From the NCBI GenBank assembly GCA_946402905.1, contig CAMIYC010000031.1:1-39847 (forward strand): a stretch of 39,847 nt of DNA, in the 5' to 3' direction. Position numbers and translations under genes: made by a program. The first letter of the stretch is position 1; each line of letters opens with the position of its first letter. Positions 1 to 7,417 of the stretch are shown here, piece after piece. The notes under the pieces are model-generated. The model was not told the origin of the DNA. It saw only the letters and a list, made by a program, of their open reading frames with translations, and searched no databases. This DNA comes from an uncultured Prevotellaceae bacterium (GTDB lineage Bacteria > Bacteroidota > Bacteroidia > Bacteroidales > Bacteroidaceae).

Positions 1-3000
1 AGAAGAGGATACCACACATGAAGCTTCTTGCGCTGGGGAAGGAGCAGAAGTTGTAACCCGGTGTAAACGTACCGCCGGCATAGTCGACGTTATAGCCATG
101 ATAGCCGGTGAAAGTATAGAGATTCTGTGCGGAGACATAGGCACGCACGCCGGAGACATATCCGCCAAACCACTTGTCGGGGAAGTTGTAGCCCAGCTCG
201 ACATTGGCGATCTTCCAGTAAGCGGCGTTCTGGATCTTACGATCACTGAAGAGGTCATTCCATGCCAGGGTGGCATTGTTGGCAGCATAGGTACGCGGCA
301 CGCTGGAGAGATAGGTGGATCCGTCTTCCGACCAGCGGTTGGCATCGAGGATGCCCACCTCTTTATTGCCGTAGCCGTAGCAGGAGTTGAGACTGTTGTA
401 GATATCGTCAGACACATGATAGTTGAGTGCGCCGAAGGTGGAGATGCTCAGGTCGAAGTTCTTGTACTCGAAGTGGGCGTTCAGACCGAAGTTGATCTTG
501 GGAAGACCGCTTCCCAGCACCACCTGGTCGTAGGCGTCGATGACACCGTCGGGAGCGCCGTTGGGGCCGCTCACGTCTTTGTAGAGGCAGTCGCCCACAT
601 TGGCACCCTGCTGGGTGGCATGGTTGTTGAGGTCGTCCTGTGTGCGGGCGATACCCTCATACTCCCATCCGTAGAACTGACCTACCTCCTGACCTACGAA
701 TGTGGCATAGGCTCCGGTGATATACGACTTGGTGCCGAAACCGAGCGAGGTCACCTTGTTCTTCAAGGTGCTCAGGTTGGCACTCAACTCATACTTCAGG
801 GCATGGTCGCGGTTGCGATAGGTAGCAGAGAACTCAAAACCGCTGTTGTCCATCGAGGCGGCGTTCATCGTCACAGTGGTATTGGCCACACCGGCATTGG
901 TGGGCACGGGCACGTTATAGAGCAGGTCTTCGGAGCGGTTCTTATACCACTCGGCAGTGAACTCAATGCGGTTGTTGAACAAGGCCAGGTCGATACCGAT
1001 GTTGGTGGTCTTCTTCTTCTCCCATGCGATATTCTCATTGACAAAAGTAGACACGGCCGAACCGGTGACAGGGCTGTTGCCGAAGCTGTAGGTCATGTTG
1101 TTGCGGTTCATCGTGGCCTGATACTGATACTCGCCGATGTTCTCATTACCGAGCACACCATAGCTGGCACGCACTTTGAACATGTTGACGATGTTGCGGT
1201 CGATGGGGAAGAAATTCTCCTTGTCGAAACGCCATCCCACTGACACGGAGGGGAAGGTGCCCCAGCGGATGTCCTTGGTGAGGCGTGAACTGCCGTCACG
1301 ACGGATGATACCAGAGAAGAGGTACTTGCCGTCGTAGTCGTAGATAAGACGGGCGATATAAGAGGTCAGGGCATGCTTGTACTCGAAAGAGTTGGCATCG
1401 CGTGTCCCGGCTTTGTCTATCTGCAGGAAGTAAGGCTCCGGGAAGTTGACACCCCAAGCGGTCAGCTCATTGGTGTTCTCTTCCTCGTAGGTCTGGCCCA
1501 CCACCAGGTTGACATGGTGCAGACCGATGGTGCCGTCGTAGGTCAGCGTGTTCTCAATCAGGGCGTCGGCATAGGAGCGTGAGCCTTTGGTAAGACGCTC
1601 GTTGCTCTTGTCGAGATACACACGATTGCTCTGAATCCAGGCCGACACCCAGGTCTTGTCTTTGGCGTAGGTCTTGCTGTAAGACAGATTGAGCTTATAG
1701 TTGAGATGATGATTCTTCGACTCCAGTCCGATCATCTTCAACAGGTCGACATCGGCCGAACCGGTAGCCACGATGCGGTCGACGATGGTGTTGCGGGTGA
1801 GCAGATTGTTGACCAGAAGAGGATTGGAGGCAGAGATGTCGCCGTGGACAGTGTCGTAGTACACGCCATAGCCATGAGCATCATAGCCGAAGCTGCTGGC
1901 TGAGCCTACCTTGTCGTCAAGCACCCAGGTCGACTCGTCGTATGCCTTGATGGTGGGCTGCATGAGCAGGGTACCGCGCAGCACGTTGGTCACGTCGCCA
2001 TAAAGACCCTGCACATATTCAGAGGCATTGGAGAGACCCATGCCGTCCTGATTGGAGTGAGAGTAAACCAGGCTGGTGCGGAATTTGATGAACTTGGTGT
2101 CCATCGTGTTGTTCACACGGGCGGTGAAACGCTCATAGTTGGGACCGGCACCCTCGAGCGTACCTTTCTGATTGAAGTAGTCGAGGCCGATGTTATAGGT
2201 ATTGTTAGCCCCGCCACCACTCAGGTTGACATTGTGGTTCTGACGGATACCCGTCTTGAACACCTCGTCAAACCAGTCGGTGTTGGTGCCGTCCTGGAAA
2301 CGGTAGCGACCGTCGCTGAGGCTGTAGCCACCAGGCAGCGGGGTGCCCGAATTGGCACAGGCCTGACCGAGATACTGGCTGTACTGGTCGGCATTCATCA
2401 CGTCGTAGACGCCTTTGGAGATCTGGTCTACACCGAAGTAGCCTTTATAATCCACCTTCAGGGGCTGGTCTTTCTGACCGTTCTTGGTAGTGATGATGAT
2501 CACACCGTTGGCGGCACGCGAACCGTAGATAGCACCTGCGGAAGCGTCTTTCAGCACTTGGATAGTGGCGATGTCATTGGGAGAAAAGTCGCGGATGGTA
2601 GTACCCATGGGCACACCGTCGACCACATAGAGCGGAGCGGTGCTGCCGAAAGAACCGATACCACGGATGCGCACGGTCGGGTCGGCTCCGGGCTGACCGT
2701 CGGAGGTGATCTGCACACCTGCCACCTTACCCTCGAGCATGGTGGAGATGTTGGAGTTGGAGACACGCTTCATCTCATCAGCATTGACGATAGATACCGA
2801 ACCGGTCAGGTCGGCTTTCTTCTGCACACCGTAGCCCACTACGACCACTTGCTCGAGCATCTGGTCGTCAGAAGAGAGCTCGATCTCGCCCAGAACGGCA
2901 CGGCCGTTGACGGCGATTTCACGGTCTTTGAAACCCACATAACTCACCACGAGAGTGGCATTGGCAGGAGCATCCAACTGGAAGTTTCCGTCTAAGTCGG

Positions 3001-3196
3001 TGACTACTCCGTCTTTGGAGCCTTTCACCATGACGGTGGCGCCAATGAGGGGCATACCATCCTGGTCGACGATCGTACCGTTGACCTTGATGGGCTGCGT
3101 CTGTGTCACAGAGGCCATGACAGGTGCCGGACTAAGGGCAAGGCCTCCCGTGAGCCCTAAAGCGAGCATCACAGAGATAATTACTTGTTTTCCCAT
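1..3196 (-). CDS. SusC-like TonB-dependent outer-membrane receptor, 3' end cut by window
   Basis: Outer-membrane receptor that imports glycan oligomers with a SusD partner, powered by TonB. I translated 1065 codons from ATG at 3196 to the window edge without a stop. The last visible residues (PSARSFMCGILF) match the usual end of the family, so only a few residues should be missing. Residues 1-30 form a signal peptide. A carboxypeptidase-regulatory-like domain follows at about 36-115 (PLIGATVMVKG, GVVTDLDGNF). The plug begins with the SusC signature EQVVVVGYGVQKKADLTGSV at about 115-133, and the rest is beta-barrel. Its SusD partner is expected beyond position 1 and is not seen. It has its own promoter and a leader of about 135 nt, and is separated from the next gene upstream by an inverted-repeat element. 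The substrate cannot be told from sequence; pectin is only suggested by the neighbours. Confidence 0.95.
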   Translation of the reverse strand, partial: MGKQVIISVMLALGLTGGLALSPAPVMASVTQTQPIKVNGTIVDQDGMPLIGATVMVKGSKDGVVTDLDGNFQLDAPANATLVVSYVGFKDREIAVNGRAVLGEIELSSDDQMLEQVVVVGYGVQKKADLTGSVSIVNADEMKRVSNSNISTMLEGKVAGVQITSDGQPGADPTVRIRGIGSFGSTAPLYVVDGVPMGTTIRDFSPNDIATIQVLKDASAGAIYGSRAANGVIIITTKNGQKDQPLKVDYKGYFGVDQISKGVYDVMNADQYSQYLGQACANSGTPLPGGYSLSDGRYRFQDGTNTDWFDEVFKTGIRQNHNVNLSGGGANNTYNIGLDYFNQKGTLEGAGPNYERFTARVNNTMDTKFIKFRTSLVYSHSNQDGMGLSNASEYVQGLYGDVTNVLRGTLLMQPTIKAYDESTWVLDDKVGSASSFGYDAHGYGVYYDTVHGDISASNPLLVNNLLTRNTIVDRIVATGSADVDLLKMIGLESKNHHLNYKLNLSYSKTYAKDKTWVSAWIQSNRVYLDKSNERLTKGSRSYADALIENTLTYDGTIGLHHVNLVVGQTYEEENTNELTAWGVNFPEPYFLQIDKAGTRDANSFEYKHALTSYIARLIYDYDGKYLFSGIIRRDGSSRLTKDIRWGTFPSVSVGWRFDKENFFPIDRNIVNMFKVRASYGVLGNENIGEYQYQATMNRNNMTYSFGNSPVTGSAVSTFVNENIAWEKKKTTNIGIDLALFNNRIEFTAEWYKNRSEDLLYNVPVPTNAGVANTTVTMNAASMDNSGFEFSATYRNRDHALKYELSANLSTLKNKVTSLGFGTKSYITGAYATFVGQEVGQFYGWEYEGIARTQDDLNNHATQQGANVGDCLYKDVSGPNGAPDGVIDAYDQVVLGSGLPKINFGLNAHFEYKNFDLSISTFGALNYHVSDDIYNSLNSCYGYGNKEVGILDANRWSEDGSTYLSSVPRTYAANNATLAWNDLFSDRKIQNAAYWKIANVELGYNFPDKWFGGYVSGVRAYVSAQNLYTFTGYHGYNVDYAGGTFTPGYNFCSFPSARSFMCGILF

Positions 3197-3314
3197 TGTT
3201 AATAGTTTTTAAGTTTAGATAATTACACTAATTAGTTAGTATTATGCCTTTATTGGTTTTTCATTGTCGAGTGTGTCTTTTTCTCACAAAAAAACAACTT
3301 ATTTTCATTATTAG

Positions 3315-3392
3315 AGAGTGTATTTTATACACTTTTGCAAAGATATACTTTTTTCTGAAAAAAAAAGAAAATAATTGGCAAAAATACACTCT
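3315..3392. promoter_or_regulatory. 12-bp inverted repeat flanking the susC promoter, with a palindrome at the start site
   Basis: AGAGTGTATTTT occurs on the plus strand at 3315-3326 and its exact complement at 3381-3392, bracketing the -7 box at 3338-3345. Overlapping the left arm, GTGTAT-TTT-ATACAC (3318-3332) is a second palindrome at the expected transcript start. This is a plausible operator for a dimeric regulator, but AT-rich sequence makes chance palindromes easier. Confidence 0.4.
3338..3345 (-). promoter_or_regulatory. -7 promoter element for the susC at 1-3196
   Basis: On the minus strand this reads TATCTTTG, matching the Bacteroidetes -7 consensus TAnnTTTG. It is followed by CAAAA, as at the other susC promoter at 22428. 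No good TTG is present 19-21 nt upstream, so an activator may be needed (inference). The implied transcript start near 3331 gives a leader of about 135 nt. Confidence 0.6.
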
Positions 3393-3430
3393 TTAAGGAA
3401 AAATAACAATTAGTTGTATCCCAAAAGGCA

Positions 3431-3469
3431 AAAAAAAGGCCCCACCGACGAGTGTGAGGCTGTTTTTTT
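3431..3469 (-). terminator. Putative rho-independent terminator, T-rich on both strands
   Basis: On the minus strand GCCTCAC (3459-3453) can pair with GTGGGGC (3444-3438), including one G-U pair, and a T-run follows. The plus strand also ends in a long T-run, so it may work both ways. It lies about 215 nt past the GDPD-DUF3089 stop and would isolate that gene from susC. Confidence 0.45.
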
Positions 3470-3489
3470 TTAGGTGGGTTCTATTAATT

Positions 3490-3612
3490 ATGTCGAGGCG
3501 ATTTTTGATTTTTAGTCGAGTGCAGAGTGTAAGTTGAAGAGGGAGTATAGCGGGCTATACGACCGATGAGACTTGACACTATGCACCGAATAAAAACAAA
3601 AAGCGACCGAAA
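3490..3612. repeat. MITE-like imperfect inverted-repeat element
   Basis: About 120 bp that folds on itself almost end to end. The centre GTATAGC-GG-GCTATAC (3545-3560) is perfect. Outward, GTGCA/TGCAC at 3520-3524/3582-3586 and AGTGT/ACACT pair, and then T-rich and A-rich arms framed by TCGAGGCG and CGACCGA pair imperfectly. No ORF of note lies inside. It fills most of the gap between the GDPD-DUF3089 stop and the susC promoter. Such elements are usually dispersed, but only one copy is visible here. Confidence 0.5.
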
Positions 3613-3684
3613 CAGATTGAGCAGAATAATGCCTATATATCAAACAGAATTAATAGAACACACCTTTACTTTTTCCATGTTGTG

Positions 3685-5337
3685 TTATTCCTTCAGAAAG
3701 ACTGCGGCGCGACGGGCCATATTCTCCCGCAACTGGTCGCGGTAGAGCCATACCTCCCGCGAATGGTAATTGCCCTCCTTGCCGATGAGAGGCAGCGCAT
3801 AGTCATTGGCGGTGTATCCCTCGACCAACAGCAAATGGGTCTGGGGGTCAAGACTCACGGTGAGCGTGTCTTTCTGTTGCTCTCCAACGGGGAGGAGGGG
3901 TGTAGGCTCTGTCATCAGCACCGCAGGAGTGGAATCGGTGCGCCAGTTGACGGGATTGATGCCCACGGCATACTCTCCGGCATCAAAGAGCGCACAGCTG
4001 GTGTCGCGCACGGAGTTATAGCAGATCGTGACACCCGTATCGTCGGCATCGGTAGCAGGCACGATGCGCGGATTGTCGGCCAACTGCTCCTCACTGATGC
4101 TCACACCCAGGGCATAGGCAGCCACCATGCGGTTGTAGGTGGCGGTGTCCATCTCCTTCATCAACTGCAGCATGATCATCGCGCCCTGACTGAATCCGGC
4201 CAGGATGAAGGGCCGCCCCTGATTGTAATGTCCGAGATAGTAGCTGAAGGCTTCCCTCACATCCTGCATGGCGAGAGGCATGCGGGCAGTGGTGGTGCTG
4301 TCGTGCATGAAGGTCTGCAGCGAGCACTGCCGGTAGTAAGGGGTGTAGTAATTGAGCTGTCCGCTGAGCAACCTGTCCACACCTCGCATCTCGCCCAGCA
4401 TGGGGGCGCGCAGACTGTCGCTGTAGGTGTCGGCGAAATGGCCTGTGCCGCCGCCAGGCAGGGGATAGTCGCCCGTCTCGGTGGAGATGATATAAAACAC
4501 GTCTACCCTACTCCCCCGGTCGCTGACATACCACTGTGTGGTATCGCTGTAGTCGGGATGCGGAGGCAGCGTATAGCGTATCATGGGCCAGAAGATCTCC
4601 GGCCGGTCAAGATTCACAAGGTCGGCACCGCGGTCGATGACGGTCTGAAACTGAGAGACATCGTCTTCCTGACAGGCTGCCATCACACGAATGCCGCGAC
4701 GATGACAATAACGGAGAAAACGGGGTGTGATGCGCTCAGGTGCAATCTCTACGTAGGAGGGTCGGCAGATGCGCCGCCAGTATTTCAGCCGCCGGATGTC
4801 TGAGGCGTTGACCTTGATCTTCATCTCCGGAGCCAGACGCACAAACTCACGCAACATCTGCTCGTCGCCAAACCAGAAGAAGCTCTTTTCCGCAAAGCCC
4901 TTCTCACGCACAAGTTGCACTAAAGTGGAGACCGGTGTACCGCGCTTCACGTCGAAAAACACGCCACACTTTCCACGGAGGGAGTCAAGCATCTCACTAA
5001 TGCGGGGCAGGCACGTCCCTTTGTATGCCGGAGAAAACCAGCTTCCGACATCCAAGCGATCGGCATCTGTCGACATCATGTCGGCCAGCAGTCCATGACC
5101 ATTGGTGGTGCGATCGACTGCCGCATCGTGAAGATTATACAGCACCCCGTCTTTCGAGGCCCGCACATCTACCTCCACCCAGGTGGCGCCATGCCGCAAC
5201 GCTGCGTAAGCCGAGGCCACGGTGTTCTCAGGTGCCAGGGCGTTGGCCCCGCGGTGCACTACTATCTCAATAGGAGCCTGCGCCCAAGACACCAGGGTCA
5301 GCAGCCCCATCACACAGGCCATCGTTATCTTCTTCAT
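3685..5337 (-). CDS. Secreted fusion of a glycerophosphodiester phosphodiesterase domain and a DUF3089 alpha/beta-hydrolase-like domain
   Basis: 550 aa. Residues 1-20 are a signal peptide ending SWAQA. Residues 24-250 form a GDPD TIM barrel: HRG at 28-30, AENT-like APENT at 35-39, E55 and D57 in VEVDVR, and H70 in NLHD, matching the metal and catalytic residues of the family. GDPDs hydrolyse glycerophosphodiesters to glycerol 3-phosphate and an alcohol. Residues 265-550 resemble DUF3089, with VDVFYIISTE at 278-287 and the nucleophile elbow GFSQGA at 381-386 (Ser383). The two domains together suggest stepwise lipid or ester breakdown, perhaps acyl removal then head-group release, but the substrate is not known. 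It is flanked by inverted-repeat elements on both sides, has no obvious operon partner, and is probably not part of pectin use. I found no convincing promoter. Confidence 0.85.
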   Translation of the reverse strand: MKKITMACVMGLLTLVSWAQAPIEIVVHRGANALAPENTVASAYAALRHGATWVEVDVRASKDGVLYNLHDAAVDRTTNGHGLLADMMSTDADRLDVGSWFSPAYKGTCLPRISEMLDSLRGKCGVFFDVKRGTPVSTLVQLVREKGFAEKSFFWFGDEQMLREFVRLAPEMKIKVNASDIRRLKYWRRICRPSYVEIAPERITPRFLRYCHRRGIRVMAACQEDDVSQFQTVIDRGADLVNLDRPEIFWPMIRYTLPPHPDYSDTTQWYVSDRGSRVDVFYIISTETGDYPLPGGGTGHFADTYSDSLRAPMLGEMRGVDRLLSGQLNYYTPYYRQCSLQTFMHDSTTTARMPLAMQDVREAFSYYLGHYNQGRPFILAGFSQGAMIMLQLMKEMDTATYNRMVAAYALGVSISEEQLADNPRIVPATDADDTGVTICYNSVRDTSCALFDAGEYAVGINPVNWRTDSTPAVLMTEPTPLLPVGEQQKDTLTVSLDPQTHLLLVEGYTANDYALPLIGKEGNYHSREVWLYRDQLRENMARRAAVFLKE

Positions 5338-5363
5338 TCTTGTAGGTTTTTATTTTTTTTGGA

Positions 5364-5690
5364 GGGGCTAGTAGATCTAGTAGGGCTAGTATCTCTAGTA
5401 AGACTAGCAACTGAAGCTTCCCACCCTTAAAGCGATTATAACAAATTGTTTATCAAGAATTTAAGAATTTAAGAATTTATAATCAATAAAAGTATTATCG
5501 AGAATTATCCGTCGCAAGCGACGGGAATCCCACTTGCGGAGAAAATGAAATGGCTTGCCATTTCTTCTCAAATTCCTAAAAATTCCTGTATGAATGAAAA
5601 TTCTTTAATTCTTAAATTCTTGATAAAATAAGGTGGGAAACTTCAGCTAGTAATACTAGAAAGACTAGAAAGACTAGAGAGACCAGCCCC
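5364..5690. repeat. Long inverted-repeat element with 9-nt CTAG arrays at its ends and two central hairpins
   Basis: The arms run inwards from GGGGCT (5364) and AGCCCC (5690). CTAG recurs exactly every 9 nt at 5368, 5377, 5386, 5395 and 5404, and again at 5647, 5656, 5665 and 5674. Inside these, CTGAAGCTTCCCACC (5411 on) faces GGTGGGAAACTTCAG (to 5646), and TATCAAGAATTTAAGAATTT (5451 on) faces its near complement (5601-5627). The middle holds CCGTCGC-AA-GCGACGG (5509-5524) and GAAATGGC-TT-GCCATTTC (5547-5564). There is no coding sequence. The arms differ in length and contain mismatches, so this is a decayed or composite element. It accounts for nearly all of the gap between the GDPD fusion and the SusD terminator. 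Confidence 0.6.
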
Positions 5691-5699
5691 CTAAAATAG

Positions 5700-5725
5700 C
5701 CATAGGGGCCTTTCGGCCCCTATGG
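5700..5725 (-). terminator. Hairpin terminator downstream of susD
   Basis: CCATAGGGGCC-TTTC-GGCCCCTATGG is a perfect 11-bp stem with a 4-nt loop. It starts 10 nt past the SusD stop codon, so it should end the GH28-SusC-SusD transcript. The sequence after it on the minus strand has only a short T-run (ATTTT). Confidence 0.7.
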
Positions 5726-5735
5726 TAACACGATC

Positions 5736-7397
5736 TTAATAGCCATTGTTTTGTACCCATTTCGGGTTCAGGTCGAGCATGCTCTTGGCCACGGGGAAGA
5801 CACGACGAGTCTTGTCGAAGTTGGCCGTCGGAAAATCCTTATAGTGTGGGAAGTACTCATCCTCGAAATGTCCGAAACGGATCATGTCGGCACGGCGCAT
5901 GTTCTCGTCGAAGAACTCACGTCCGCGCTCCTCGTAGATGTCGTTGAGCGTAGGCGCATGGTCGAGCAGCTCGGCATTGACATACGCGCGGATCTGATTG
6001 ACCAAGGCAGTGGCATCAGAAGCCTTGCCCTGACGCACAAGAGCCTCAGCCTTCATCAGCAGCACGTCGGCATAGCGCAACAGGGGGATGTCATTGGACT
6101 GATTGCGGCCGTTGGCATAATCGGTCCTTGTGACATGCCACTTCAGGTTGCGGCAGCCCTGACGCCATCCCGTGAGGTTGTCACCCACGTTGATGGTGAA
6201 GTCTTTCTCTACCAGGTTGATGTTACGGCTCAGTTTCAGAGGGTTGCCCTCTTTGTCCAGACATACCTCTGTGGTAGGCAGCAAGGTGGTGGGGTCGTAG
6301 ACGTAGACGGTGTTCTCGTCGCCACCGGTGGCGTAGCGATAGTCGTCAAGATTCTCCGACAGACCGATGATGAGCTTGTTGCGCTCGTCGCCCTTGAGGT
6401 TGAAGAGGCGTACAAACTCCGGAGTCATCGTCATGTAGCCACCGCCAGAGTTGGTCAGTGTCTCGCCATAGTAGCTGGGCTTGAGGTTCTTCACATCCTT
6501 ATAGGAGTGTGAACGGCCATACTGCATGCCCGTAGCCTGTGTGGTGTGGTAAGGCATGGCATAGATGAAGTCTTTGATAGTACCGTTCTGTACGCGCTCG
6601 GAGTTGTCGGAGGCGAACTTAAAACGATAGGGATCCGGGCCAAGTTCAAACTTACCCGACTTGATAATCTCATCGCAGACAGCCACGCAGTCGGCCAGCT
6701 TCTCATTGTTATAAGAGGCAGCGTCGTAGGCCTCAGGAGAGGCGGCGGTGTAGACCGGCCAGTTGATATACAACTTGGCGAGCAGAGCCTGGGCCATATA
6801 CTTGTTGGGCTTGCCATAATTCTCGCCCGTAGTCTCTGTGCTGAGTTGCGGGATGATCTCCTTGAGCTCGCTCTCTATCCAGCGGGCCACGTCGGCACGC
6901 GGCTGGCGCTTCTCCAGGTCGATCTCGCTGGCGAGCTTGGAGTCGTTGATAGCCACGTCGCCCCAGCAGTCCATCATGATAAAGGTGAAGTAGGCGCGCA
7001 TGGCACGGGCTGGAGCCTTGTAGACCTCATCGGCCTCACTGTCGATCACCTCGTTGGCTTTCACGACGCCCGAGGCGAGCACGGTCATCCAGTCGATAGA
7101 GGCATCCTCATAAGTAAAGTTGTGCAGACTGGGATGGGCATAGGCACCGTTGTCATACCAGTTGCCACCATAGGACACGGCAGAGTATTCATCGCTCGAC
7201 AGGGTCAGTCCCTCCATATAGCGTCGTCCGAAGCAGTCGCGCATTTGGAAATAGATGCCGGAGAGCTGTGCCTCAAGAGCTGCCTCACTATTGGGGTAAG
7301 ACGTATATTGCGACTCTACAGGAACATCCAGATCGGTACAGCCGGCAGTCAGTGCACAGAGGGCGGCTGCAAAATATATCTTGATATTTGTTTTCAT
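5736..7397 (-). CDS. SusD/RagB-like surface glycan-binding lipoprotein
   Basis: 553 aa. The lipobox LTAGC ends at Cys20, followed by TDLD, which fits a surface-exposed Bacteroidetes lipoprotein. The N-terminal region (AALEAQLSGIYFQMRD, TLSSDEYS), a TPR-like middle part (VVKANEVIDS, MRAYFTFIMMDCWGDV) and the C-terminal SusD signature (RYADVLLMKAEALVRQGK, about 450-467; YEERGREFFDENMRRADMIR, about 500-520) are those of the SusD family. It caps the SusC encoded 20 nt upstream and captures oligosaccharide at the cell surface. The pair follows a GH28 gene, so the ligand is probably a galacturonide, but sequence alone cannot prove this. It is the last gene of its operon, with a strong hairpin right after the stop. 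Confidence 0.95.
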   Translation of the reverse strand: MKTNIKIYFAAALCALTAGCTDLDVPVESQYTSYPNSEAALEAQLSGIYFQMRDCFGRRYMEGLTLSSDEYSAVSYGGNWYDNGAYAHPSLHNFTYEDASIDWMTVLASGVVKANEVIDSEADEVYKAPARAMRAYFTFIMMDCWGDVAINDSKLASEIDLEKRQPRADVARWIESELKEIIPQLSTETTGENYGKPNKYMAQALLAKLYINWPVYTAASPEAYDAASYNNEKLADCVAVCDEIIKSGKFELGPDPYRFKFASDNSERVQNGTIKDFIYAMPYHTTQATGMQYGRSHSYKDVKNLKPSYYGETLTNSGGGYMTMTPEFVRLFNLKGDERNKLIIGLSENLDDYRYATGGDENTVYVYDPTTLLPTTEVCLDKEGNPLKLSRNINLVEKDFTINVGDNLTGWRQGCRNLKWHVTRTDYANGRNQSNDIPLLRYADVLLMKAEALVRQGKASDATALVNQIRAYVNAELLDHAPTLNDIYEERGREFFDENMRRADMIRFGHFEDEYFPHYKDFPTANFDKTRRVFPVAKSMLDLNPKWVQNNGY

Positions 7398-7417
7398 ATT
7401 GCTATTCCGTTTAAAAA

